Positions 11,003 to 21,822 of a DNA stretch of 64,000 nt are shown here, in pieces. This DNA is from Euleptes europaea (Eukaryota > Chordata > Lepidosauria > Squamata > Sphaerodactylidae), in NCBI RefSeq assembly GCF_029931775.1, contig NC_079320.1, positions 45,866,021-45,930,020 of the forward strand. Direction: 5' to 3'. The position numbers and the translations under genes are program-made. Below the pieces are notes generated by a model. It was not told the origin of the DNA and did not search any database. It saw nothing but the letters and a program-made list of their open reading frames with translations. Positions within the stretch are counted from its first letter, which is position 1; every line of letters starts with the position of its first letter.

Positions 11003-11563
11003 AAGCGGTTCCCAACCTTTTTGGTATGATGACCCACAAGTCCAAATATACTAGGTATAGTGACCCCCCCATCCAGGGCTAGCCCAAGTTTTGTTTCGTT
11101 TTTTGCACCCTAGGCAAACTATGACCTTGGCACCCATCTAGTTCAGCATTCCATTTTCTACAGTGGCCAATCAGATGTTTTTGAGAAACCAACGAACATC
11201 ACACAAAGGGTTCAGCAGTCCCCAATATGAACCCCAAACAAATGACAAACACACACAGCCTTTGCATATGAAGGTTACATTCTAGCCTTTGACCACCCTC
11301 TCCTTCTCCATTACTCTCTCTAATCCCCCCTAAGCTTCTAAGAAACTCATTCTAGTAACCACCAGGACACGTTTTACTTGATCAACAACTATATGCAGTG
11401 AAGAAAAAATACCAACTAATGTATGATGGAAGATTCTGTTTCCAAGATCAGATCTTCGTTTCCAAAATACAAAAAAGAACAATGGAAAGGGCATGGGCAG
11501 ACGTTAGGAAGGTCTGATCCATGACTCACTTTTGGGTCCCAAACCATAGGTTGGGCAATACTG
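11003..11563 (+). mobile_element. old hAT-like element
   Basis: Begins AAGCGGTTCCCAACCTTTTTGG, wording of a common hAT end, and finishes with an inverted match CATAGGTTGGGCAATACTG. Flanks GTCTAGAC (10995-11002) and ATCGAGAC (11564-11571) agree at 6 of 8. Internal sequence is non-coding. Confidence 0.45.
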
Positions 11564-11571
11564 ATCGAGAC

Positions 11572-12280
11572 CAGTATCCTGTTGCTAGCATTAGCCAACC
11601 AGATGCTTTATGGCCTACAAGTAAGGCATGGAGGCCATAGCCCTTGCAGCAGCTTATGGTATTCAGAGACACACTACCTGTAAACATGTAGGTTCTATTA
11701 AGCTATCATGGCTAATGTAAAATATAAGTATACAATTCAGTAAAACATAAACACACACAACAACACAAACGAGAAAGGCCAATAATGGTTAGTGGAGGAA
11801 CATCAAACAAAAGAAAAAAGTCTTCACCCACTGGTGAAAGGCAATGAGACAATAGGCACATGGAGAGCGCCATTGTGCTGACAGCATATTATTTCCAGGG
11901 CAAACATCATGGTGCTCTAGGATTCAGCAGAAACTCTACGGTAAAACCTAAAGAGGCATGATGTCACTTCTGGGTTCATCCCCAAAATGATGTCATGCTG
12001 TCGATGCACCTGCAATTTTTTGTCTTATTGCCCCTCCCACCAGCTTACCGAGTGGCAGCAGGGGTTGGAAGCTCAAAGCAGGGGATCCCCATTTGAAGTG
12101 GGAACAAGGAACTCTATATGTAAATAAACCTGTAAATGTTATTGTATTCACAAGTGGCTGGGATCAGGGAAACCTGGAGGATCTTCTTAAATTCCTGTTA
12201 TAACAGTGGCCAATTTATTTCCTGGTCTCAAAACACTTTTTGCTCACTCTAAAATGCTAGATTTTCAATACACTCAATTA
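11572..12280. other. mixed unique DNA and one copy of a dispersed repeat
   Basis: Positions about 11925-12010 carry CTACGGTAAAACCTAAAGAG and GATGTCACTTCTGGG, a motif set seen again near 13600-13700 and 51770-51890. Nothing else recognised. Confidence 0.45.
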
Positions 12281-12289
12281 GGCTGCTGG

Positions 12290-12460
12290 ACAGTAGATTC
12301 TAGAGAAATAAAATAAAGTAATTCTTCACTCTACAGATAATTCACTTGTTGAACTCACTGCCACATGACCACTAGGTTAGACTGCTTTAAGAAGGGGATT
12401 AGACAAATTCATAGAGGATAGGTCCATTAATGGCTATTGGACATGACAAATGGGACTCAT
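12290..12460 (+). mobile_element. CR1-like LINE fragment
   Basis: Reads like a degenerate CR1/L3-type 3' region: GAACTCACTGCCAC, then GGGGATTAGACAAATTCATA and GAGGATAGGTCCATTAATGG. Confidence 0.55.
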
Positions 12461-12477
12461 AAGGATTTGGGGATGGC

Positions 12478-12850
12478 ATCTCATTTTCCTCTCCCCCGCT
12501 ATCTCCTCTTTCCCTTCCCTGAAAGGTCCTATAGCTTCTCCCATTTTTTTCTGCTTCCTTCCTTCTTTCCTTCCTACCCCTCACCCAAGCTACCTTTATC
12601 TGCCCCCACATCTTCAGCTTTTCCTCCTTCCCTCCCCCTTAAAAAACTGCATGGTACCAGCTGCTGGGCTGGGCCCAGTTGCACACTGCCAGCTACCTGG
12701 ACTTGTGCAGAGTACCTCAATTTCCCCTGTACCCCCTCCCCCTATTATTTCCTCTTCCCCTCCTTCTGGAAGCTCCCAAATCCTCAGCTTTTCCAACATC
12801 CTTTTCTCCTTCCCATCCATCCACCAACTTACCTTTTACCCCAAGCCATC
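12478..12850 (+). repeat. pyrimidine-rich low-complexity tract
   Basis: Long C/T runs on + (CCTTCCTTCTTTCCTTCC and similar) with a loosely duplicated phrase CATCTTCAGCTTTTCC / AATCCTCAGCTTTTCC. Open frames here reflect composition only. Confidence 0.7.
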
Positions 12851-12854
12851 TTCA

Positions 12855-13065
12855 GCTATATTTATTCTTTATTTCATTAATATCCACCTTTTTCCACAAA
12901 AAAGCTTACACCATTCTTTACTCCTCCATTTTATCTTCACAACAAGCTTGTGGGGAAGGTTCTGCTGAGTTAGTGACTGGCCCAAGGAAACCCACTGAGT
13001 TTCTATGGCACAATGGGGGTTTGAGCCTGGTTCTTCCAGGCTCAAACCTAGTCTGAAACTATACT
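12855..13065 (-). mobile_element. tRNA-derived SINE, reverse
   Basis: Read on -, the B-box and body order match other SINEs here (complement of TGGGGGTTTGAGCCTGG, GTGACTGGCCCAAGG and CCTCCATTTTATCTTCACAA). Confidence 0.55.
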
Positions 13066-13724
13066 GGCTTGGGGGTGGGGGGTAGCTGCTTTTGAACAGT
13101 TGCAAACAGCCAGGTCTGGGTGAGTCATGTAAGTGGTAGGAAGTTGCCCGGTGAGTGCTGGTGGGCCTGGCACTGATTAGTCCTCCCTCAAAGGCCAAAA
13201 AGCCCTGGAAAGGACCCTGCTCCCTTCCCCTGCCTTTTACTAACAGAAACCAAGACTTGAAGGCTGTCAGTACTGTTGTGGTTGGCTAGCAACAGCCACA
13301 ATGGCCACTGAGAGGGCATCTATTTCTTGCAGCTACAGGTGCTTCTTCTATTATTTGGGTAGTTAATCCCCCAATTTGTATTTTTAAGATTCTTCTGCAA
13401 ACCTGCAGAAGCTTTTCTCAGGCTTCTAGAAAGATCTGTCTATACATGGCCCCAGTCTTTGGATTTAAGTATCCACAAATAGGGTCATGTTGAGAATTAG
13501 ATATATTAATGACTAACCAGAACCAATTCTATCAGAGACATTGAGGGTTGCCAGGACTCACACTAGGAGCATTTTTGTGATGGGATAGGCCTGCTGGCCT
13601 GCTAGGTCACTTTCAGTGAAAACCAGAAATGATGTCATGATGTCGGGGGGGGGGGAGTGCTTTGGGATTTGCAAAAAAACTACGGTTAAATCATAGAGTT
13701 TTGGGCAAATATTACTGCCTCCCT

Positions 13725-13895
13725 TCTACAATGATGCCAGCTCTAGATTGGGAAACTCCTGGAGATTTGGGAGTAGAGCCTGGGGAGAAGGACCACAGCA
13801 AGGTATAATGCCATAGAGTCTACCCTCTAAAGTTGGAAGATCAATTGTAATTCTGGGAGATCTCCAAGCTCCGTCTGGAGGTTGGTAACCCTACC
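13725..13895 (+). mobile_element. degenerate hAT MITE, TAGGGTTGCCA family
   Basis: Retains TATAATGCCATAGAGTC, GGGAGATCTCCAAGC and the terminal GGAGGTTGGTAACCCTA of the family seen intact at 17552-17756. Left end eroded. The preceding 13600-13700 is another dispersed repeat with a G run. Confidence 0.6.
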
Positions 13896-14900
13896 CACGC
13901 TGCCATGATGTAACTTCTGGTTTTCTCTGGAAGTGAAGTCACAGGCTGGCTTGATGCCAGAAACACCCCCCCCCCCAATATGCCACCACATTTACACATA
14001 CTTTTGGATGTAGTCTAACATAAATGGAAGTAGACTGTGCTTAGACGTTTGGGGGGAGATCAACTTAGTTACATGTTCATCATATGCAATACAAAGAATT
14101 TGATTGTCAACGTGACAGTTGACACAGCATGTCAGTTTGCTATGTGATAAATAGCATTGCTCAGTAATGTGATACTCACAATTGCATTTTTTTTTTAGTA
14201 TCAGGATTGCCATCCAGTTAAATTTAGTTCATGCCACTACAAAGCAAATCTTCTGCTCCGAGGGTGCCCCCTGCTGGAATGTTTATAGGACGCACTTCCA
14301 GCAGTGCTGATTTTGCTTCACCTAACTCTAAAAGTATAAATGATTTTTTTTCTCCCATTGGCTATTGAGAATACATTAATAATGTAAAGATAATCTTGTA
14401 TACACCGTCATGCATATTTCTTAAGAGAGGGGAGGAGCATAAACATGATAAAGTCTTGCAAATCTGGTTTATTCCCCTCAGTTGGATGGGGTACTCTGAT
14501 CTCATCAGATTGGCTCTTAGTAGTTCTGATTGTAGGTGCAACAATACGAAATGACTAATCACGACAGCCTCTTTCCTGTTCCCTCCATTATAAGGAAAAA
14601 TTGTATCTTGCAATCAGTCAGGAGAAGGAAAAACTGGTCATCATTGTGGAGAAACGGGCAAGCTGACAACCCTACATGTAGAAAATATTGAGTGCTTTGG
14701 AGCATATACAGGTAGCCTTTCACTTCTGTGTAATTAAAACCCTTCATCTGATGTTAATAGGAAGAACTTGCATGTTAGAAGGTCTGCCGCTTTGTTGGGT
14801 ATGGTGATACTTGTTAGATCTTACTGATTTTTCTGCATTTCCTTTATGGTACTTGGGTAACCCAATGAATAAAACATTGAAGTATCTATTGTTGTGCTGG
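13896..14900. other. no recognised gene
   Basis: Unique-looking DNA apart from C and T homopolymer runs near 13967 and 14190. Confidence 0.45.
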
Positions 14901-14904
14901 TTCT

Positions 14905-15004
14905 CACATGAATAGTGGGGAGGAGTGGGGAATCAAACCCAGTTCTCCAGATCAGAGTCCACTGCTCCAAACCACCACTCTTAACCACTACACCACATTG
15001 GCTC
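14905..15004 (-). mobile_element. tRNA-derived SINE, 5' part, reverse
   Basis: On - it starts AGCCAATGTGGTGTAGTGG and keeps the B box (complement of GGGGAATCAAACCCAG). Only the tRNA-related head survives. Confidence 0.75.
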
Positions 15005-15009
15005 TAGTA

Positions 15010-17110
15010 GTTGGTCAACAACAGTTGGTACCCTGTTCATTTTCATTTTCATTGGGGTACATGCACATGGTAGTGTTTAAATAGTGAACTTGAGGTTGTT
15101 CAATGTATGGCCTTGATCACTATTTCTCCATTTTGGGATGTATTATTCTAGGACACCAGAACTGCTCATGTACTGTTCTGTTGATAAAAATATGTGTATA
15201 AAAGTATGTTTATTTTTTTTAAAAAATCAACCTTTCTTAGATTATGCAAGCGACTATCACAAATGATTTGCCCTCTCATGTTTTAACAATTAACATAGCA
15301 AATGCCATAAAAACATCAGAATGAACCATGATGGAATGTAATTTAATAAAATATTTGTTATATATTTTATTTACAAATCCTGCCTGCCTGACTTGTATTA
15401 ATAATTTCTGTGCAGAGGAATTACATGTTGTGACCCATTTTAAAAAAATGAAAGCCCATTTAAGCATAGAAAATTAGTAGAAGACGATCATATTATTTAA
15501 CGTATTAGTATGTTTACATATGTGTTCTCTGGATAGCTTCAAAGAGCTGATAACTTCTGTTCCAGTGTGTTAGGAGTCTGCTTACTTTCCATCTCTGATT
15601 GTTCCCTTTCACAACCTAATAAGGAAAAATGGTGGTTCAAATAAAAAAAGACCTCAACAATGAGGTCTGTTGTGGTTGTAACGCTGACATGAAAGGAGGC
15701 TGTCTAGAAAGTGAATGGAGCAGCCACTGGTAGGCTGCAGCAGGGAAACAAATGATTTGGTGCTGGTCAGTGGCAACCAGCAGGGGTGCACATGCCTAGT
15801 ATACGAACAAACGATAGTTAATCTGCCCATTTGAGGATCTAATTGAGAGGGCATTGTTTAACTCTTTAGCCGTAACTAAACTGCAACCTGAAAAGAGTTC
15901 ATACACATCTGGCTGCTTGCCAGCTTGAAAGGCTTAATAGCTAAATAGTGGGTCTAAGGCTCAGACAGAAGGCTGTGATTCGATAATCTGCTCGTGGGCA
16001 TTATGGGCTTATTCCGATCAAATGAGTAAATCCATTGCAGGACTGTTAGCATAAATTGGTACTAAGTTTTGATATTAGTGAGGATCTCACCGTATCAGAT
16101 TCCTCTGGATGCCAATATTGCTGCACAATAATTGAGTTGTGCATATGTTACTTTCTTGCTGCTGAAACGATTAGCGATGTTCTGTAACAAATATAAGACA
16201 TCTTAATCTTGGACTTTCCAACCTTTCTTATGAGAGGAACACACAAAGTGTTTTGTCTTTGCTTAGGTAAGCATGTATCTATGCTACCCCATGATCCGGA
16301 AAGCATCTATTTATCTGCATCTTGTGAAGTTTTGTATTCATATACTTTCTTCTGACAGACTGGGGGTGCAATCACAAACCATCAATAACTTACCATGTGG
16401 AACTTGCTGCTATATAGTTCATAGAACCTCCTTTCTTTTTAAAGAAAAGTTTAGGGGGCATCTGCTGTGGGGAGAGGGATATGCATTATATGGAAAGAAT
16501 ATCCTACTTTGGGGAGGCTGGGTTAGCTTTGATGTTTATGAAAACATATTTATGTGTTAACAAGTTATTGTTGTTGTATTATTAAGTCTGTCTTTCTCGC
16601 TGAGACCCATGGTGGATTATAAGTAGGATAAAAACTTTCAGTTGATCAGTACTTGCTAGACAGAACAAACATATTATGGAGTTGACTCAGTCCCTTATGC
16701 ATCATTAGACATGTGTATCCGTTATGGGAGACCTGCAGAGACAGGAGTCAGTTGGCGGTTGGAAACTCCTATGTGCAGAACGGCACATGGGGAAAGCCAT
16801 GGGGAGGAGGATGCTAAGTGTTACTGCACATTATCCTTTTAAAAACCCAATAATGAAAGCAGAAATCCAATCATTTCAGAGAGAAAAATCAGAATCAAAA
16901 TGCCACTCCAACTGTGACATCCTATAACTGGAGTATTAACCATGCTAGATTTTCTCTGGGTATATCCAAATGAGAATTTTGCCTACACAAATCCCACTGA
17001 AAGGAGTGGGACTTCTGCAAATTCTATTTTAATAGTATAGTAACCACAAGCCATTCACTTTGTGGAATGAATGAGGCAGAGATTTTGTAAGAGGGTTTTT
17101 GAAAAATCAG
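15010..17110. other. no recognised gene
   Basis: Two kilobases of AT-rich intergenic DNA. A weak SINE-tail-like stretch lies near 16570-16640. No coding or RNA gene signal. Confidence 0.5.
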
Positions 17111-17118
17111 GCCACAAC

Positions 17119-17326
17119 TAGGGGTGCCAACCTCCAGGTACTAGCTGGAGATCTCCTGCTATTACAACTGATCTCCAGCCAATAGAGATCAGTTCTCCTG
17201 GAGAAAATGGCCGCTTTGGCAATTGGAGTCTATGGCATTGAAGTCCCTCCCCTCCCCAAACCCTGCCCCCCTCAGGCTCCGCCCCAAAACCTCCCACCGA
17301 TGGCGAAGAGGGACCTGGCAACCCTA
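17119..17326 (-). mobile_element. hAT MITE, TAGGGTTGCCA family, reverse, exact target duplication
   Basis: Ends TAGGGGTGCCAACC and CTGGCAACCCTA, flanked by identical 8-bp GCCACAAC at 17111-17118 and 17327-17334. An 8-bp duplication and these ends place it in the hAT superfamily. Too short to code for a transposase. Confidence 0.88.
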
Positions 17327-17551
17327 GCCACAACTAAGACAAACTAGACTATATATAACATGATCACCAAAGGGACTTACAGCAGAACTGCAGCTGTGAG
17401 TTTCCTGTGGGAAGTCAATTCTGAAACAGCCCCAGTGGATGTTATTTGACATGGGGGGGGGGGGGGTACATGTGCAAGTATTTAGTGGGGTGAATAACAT
17501 CCCTGGACCCGTTCCAGGTAGGAAAAATGGCATGTGGAAAAGGCTAAGACC

Positions 17552-17756
17552 TAGGGTTGCCAGGTCCCTCTTCACTACCGGCGGGAGGTTTTTGGGTTGG
17601 AACCTGAGGAGGGGAAGGGTTTGGGGAGGGACTTCGATGCCATAGTGTCCAAGGGCCAAAGCGGCCATTTTTTCCAGGGGAACTGATCTCTATCGGCTGG
17701 AGATCAGTCGTAATAGCAGGAGATCTCCAGCTAGTACCTGGAGGTTGGCGACCCTA
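17552..17756 (+). mobile_element. hAT MITE, TAGGGTTGCCA family, forward, exact target duplication
   Basis: Ends TAGGGTTGCCAGG and GGTTGGCGACCCTA, flanked by identical CTAAGACC at 17544-17551 and 17757-17764. Same family as 17119-17326 but inverted, 225 bp away. The G run between them is at 17452-17466. Confidence 0.9.
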
Positions 17757-17764
17757 CTAAGACC

Positions 17765-18220
17765 CCTATCCCCCCCTGTGAAGCTTCAGAATTCAGTTCC
17801 TGCAATGAACTTGCAGCTGCTGTCTGTCTACAAGTCCCTGTGGTAATCATGTACACATGAGCTCCAGTTTGGGCCCAACTGACATCGCTTTGGGCTAATT
17901 AATTTTTTTTGATTACCTAGCAACTGTTATGGACTTGACTGATGGTGCTTTCACTTTCAATGCATCTTGCAACTGGATTTTGTGTGTGTGTGTGAAATGA
18001 CAAAATCCACTTGCCAACAATCGCTACAGTGCATTTAAAGTGGATTGAAAGTGCATTATTTAACATGTGTGAAAGCACCAGATCGTCAGAACCTTCAAGG
18101 GAGAGCTCTTGAGGGTGCTAGTTGCCACAGAGGAACTGCAGCTGTGCTGTGCAGTCATAATTGTGAAGACTCCTTCATGGAGGCAATGATAAGGCACACT
18201 TTCTGACAGGTTTATCTCTC
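17765..18220. other. no recognised gene; short GT run
   Basis: Unique-looking DNA with a (GT)n stretch near 17980-17994. Confidence 0.5.
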
Positions 18221-18224
18221 AGCT

Positions 18225-18545
18225 TAGAATCAGAGTTGGAAGGGACCACCAGGATCAGCTAGTCCAACCTCCTGAACAATGCAGGAAATTCACAACTACC
18301 TCCCCCACACACACCCAGTGCCCAGAAGATGGCCAAGATGCCCTCCCTCTCATGAACTGCCTAAGTTCATAGAATCAGCATTGCTGACAGATGGCCATCT
18401 AGCCTCTGCTTAAAACCCCCCAGGGAAGGAGAGCTTACCACCTCCCAAGGAAGCCTGTTCCACTGAGGAACCGCTCTGTTAGAAAATTCTTCCTAATGTC
18501 TAGATGGAAACTCTTCTGATTTAATTTTAACCCATTGGTTCTGGT
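18225..18545 (-). mobile_element. CR1-like LINE 3' end, reverse
   Basis: Reads GAATCAGAGTTGGAAGGGAC, then GTCCAACCTCCTGAACAATG and CAGGAAATTCACAACTACCT, the complement of a CR1 3' end. The same sequence stands in forward orientation at 58690-59030. Confidence 0.8.
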
Positions 18546-18549
18546 CCAA

Positions 18550-18656
18550 CCTTAATTTACTCACAGGTTGTTGTGGGGATAAAATTGGGGAGGGCTCGTG
18601 TATACTGCCCTCAGCTCTTTGGAGGAAGGCTTGGTTATGAATGGAATGGAATACAA
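18550..18656 (+). mobile_element. SINE body fragment
   Basis: CTCACAGGTTGTTGTGGGGA, ATAAAATTGGGGAGGG and CTCTTTGGAGGAAGG match the 3' body of the tRNA-derived SINE seen at 33390-33600. Confidence 0.55.
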
Positions 18657-18659
18657 AAT

Positions 18660-20730
18660 GTATGATGCACACAAAGGACCAATTGCGCTTGTTTTCATGG
18701 GTAGGGTCTGGTAATGTGAGGAGGAATCCTAAGGAAGCTGTGTCTGGGCCCACAGGGATGATTTAATCTGGAGCAAGAATTTGAAAAGTCTACATGAGAA
18801 TTGAGATTTTAATATATAAAACTACATTAAGCTGTAAGGGTTTAAATTTTCCAGTCACAACCCTCTAAAGGCCTACGTGGAATATTGCATTTGAGACTTA
18901 AATGTTGATCTAACATTATATTTGAAGTCAGAAAATACTTTTGTCACAGTAGTGAAATTTTGATTTTCCTGACAATAGCTGTACTAAAATATTAACCAAT
19001 TAAAAATAGAAATGGATAAACAAGGCAACATACAAAAAAAGAAAACACATCTAGGATCTGAAAAAAGGGAATTGTTCTGAAATGTTTCTTCTCCCTTTTT
19101 TTTTTGCAGAGGTGGGGGGAATGGAGAGACATTGAAGGCAGCTACAGTTGGGAGTATTGAAGCTTTGTATTGTGCATAGTTTCAACGTGAGTCAACAGGC
19201 AGAAACATGCACACAAACTCATGTTTCCCCAGTTGAAACGTCTGATCCAGGAGTTGGGACTAAGCGTTTCAGCAGCTCTTGTCTGAGTATTATCTAGAAT
19301 ATGACTCCTTTGTTCAAAGGCAGGCTTGAATCTTGCCTTCTCCTCCCTCAGTGTTCCATAGCTTAGATCAAACTTTTCCCGTTGAAAATAATGTGCGCAC
19401 AGCACCTATCTTGGTATGATCCCCCCCCCCCACGCTGGATCATCTCTAAGCTTTGAATCCAGTGCTTGGTTACCACATCCAGAAGAATGAAGGCTGGATA
19501 AAAATGGTAGAATGGACACTGTACAACTTCAGGCTTGCGGGTGGTAGATTCTGGCCTTGAATGTTCCTCTGCCTAAAGTTTCCTGCCAAACAACAGCACA
19601 GAAAGGAGAAAGGTTCTGCCACCTTTCTCTGCTTCCTGTGCTGATTTTCCCAGGGCAGGGATTTATTTTAAACAAGGGGAGCATTTTGAAAGGTGATCCT
19701 CCACAATCCTCCATCTGCCGTTGATTCTACCACCTCCTATTCCTGTGTGTGTTTGTGTACCAGGTCTGAGTGTGGTGCAGACTGATATTAAGCTATGAAT
19801 TCTGAGGTACAAATAACAGCTTTGGAAGCCACACAAAAGAGCCAAGAAAGAATTCAGAAACAACTTTTGTTCATGTGAAATGAGTCGCCCAGCAAGACGT
19901 GGTACACCTCAGCACAGGAGATGCTAGAGCTGCTGTTACAGATGCTACAGGGAAAGTATAGAAAGAATATGCAGGTCACTCATAATTTTTCTCTCAGCCT
20001 TTGTTTTCTTGAAGTGTCTTCAACATTTTGACTAATACCATAGGCCTAGATCAAACTGAAAAATGAAATTTAGTTATTTTATTTATTATTTTTTTAAAAA
20101 TTATATCCTGCCTTACTGCCCTTACAGATTACCTGGAGAGGATTGAATGGCCTTAATCAAACCTTTATCTGCTGTAACAGGCAAGTGTTTGTCATGGCAT
20201 CAGCTGAACCATTTGATCCTTATAAATCCTTTATTGCAGCCAGGCAAATCCCACTGTAATAAGGTAGTTAGATGAACTTTAATTTTATACTGTTTCCATA
20301 CTAACCGCATTTTGCTGAACCATTCCCCTGTGGTGAATCCAAATGGGATGAAGAAGAAAGTCACATCCAAGGATAGATATATTTAAAATATATGTTGCCT
20401 TGGTCTAATGACCGGGGAGAGGGTGGAATAAGGAAAGGTTCTGGTCATATGGATCAAAATTGGCAAAAAACAAAGACAAAAGGTAAACTACTGTGTTAGG
20501 TTTATATACAAGAATATAAGGTTTATCTGGAAATATTTACAAGATTTGTTTAAAGTAATATTTTACAACTCTTTTTAGAATAATGACTAGTTATATTACA
20601 GTTAGGCTGAAATAAAGGTTTACTTTGTGAAGGCAAAAGTACCAGAAAAACACAAAAGCTCTCCAGTCAGTTTAAAATTCTTGTTATTGACCGATTTGTA
20701 TACAATACTGTGTTAAAAAAAACCTGTTAA
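18660..20730. other. no recognised gene
   Basis: Intergenic DNA downstream of SFRP2. A C run near 19421-19430 and an A/T-rich SINE-tail-like piece near 20060-20115 are the only simple features. Confidence 0.5.
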
Positions 20731-20736
20731 TATACC

Positions 20737-21517
20737 TTTATTGGTGAAGTTTCTTCATAAGTAGCACATGCAACAGTGGATTTTTCGATAGTGTATAGAA
20801 ATAGATGGCACATATGAGAGAAAAGTAGGCCTAACATTCAAGACCAAATTAAACCGTAATGGCCACTCCCCAACAAAAACTTAAGCACACTCAAGCCCAC
20901 TTGAAATGGGATTGTGACGAATAACTGGGCAAGAGTCCAAGCTGCAAACTCTACCTTTTTCCACAGCGCTGACTTAATGTGGAAAAATCACCACAAAGCA
21001 ACTTTTCCCATCATTTCCACTCAGCAACCCTTTCTTCTGACTAACCGAACCCCACCCCCAGACCGGTGATGATATTGTGAAGGTGCTACTTCCCCAAAAT
21101 GACAGGGCCACATCCCTTCATGGTGGCTTTGTACCCCATAAGTGAACCTGACAATCACGCCTTATTCTTGACACACTCGTTCTTAATATAACCTATACAG
21201 AAATGTAGCGATATAGAATGTATTGCGAGACAGTTCGAAACAGAAAACCAAAATGACAGATTTTTTTTCTTTTTAACCTTCCGGTCACGTTCTGGACCAA
21301 TGCAAATAACTAGCTCTAAGCAAGGTATTTTAATACTTCACAAAATAGTCATTTTTTTTATTATAGTTTTACTATATGTACAAAACCGGCCTCCCTTTCC
21401 TTTTTTTAAAACGGGTCTTCCTCTCCCACGCCTGCTGTGCTTTGTGGCTGAAGAAGCAGGAAGGTGCAAGAGACTCGGCAGTGCTCTAGGGACCGAAGGC
21501 AGCAAGGCCAGAAGCGA
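20737..21517 (-). other. SFRP2: probable SFRP2 3' UTR
   Basis: Sequence downstream of the SFRP2 stop on the - strand. Candidate AATAAA signals read on the - strand lie at 21362-21357 and 20742-20737; the farther one would give a 3' UTR of roughly 780 nt. No repeat was recognised inside. The end is an estimate. Confidence 0.4.
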
Positions 21518-21822
21518 CTAGCACTGCAATTTGCGGATGCTGCGCGAGAATCTCTTGAACGCCCTCTGGCCTTTCTGCCACCGCTTTACTGAGGTGATCA
21601 CCAGCTCTCCTGCCAGCCTCTGTCCCATCACTAAGTAGGGCGCGTTTATATCATTCATCTCATCACAGGTACACTGGAGGCCACCTTTGAGCCAGAGCAC
21701 AGTCTTTTTCAGATCCCTTTCTGTCACGCCATTCAGCTTGTAGATGGTTTTGCTCTTTGTTTCTGGGGTGATCTTGGTGTCCCCATTGATGTAGGCGATC
21801 TCCTTCACTTTTATCTTCAAGG
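21518..21822 (-). CDS. SFRP2: SFRP2 coding exon 3 (netrin-like domain)
   Basis: Encodes residues 197-297 from ALKIKVKEI to SIRKLQC and the TAG stop at 21520-21518. The acceptor GATTAG ends at 21823. Contains the conserved KSKTIYKLNGV and LQCTCDEMNDINAPYLVMGQ type segments of the SFRP netrin-like domain. Confidence 0.97.

Noticed and set aside
12437-12968. Overlapping 125-172 codon frames
   Set aside because: Products are Pro/Ser/Leu/Phe runs from the pyrimidine tract.
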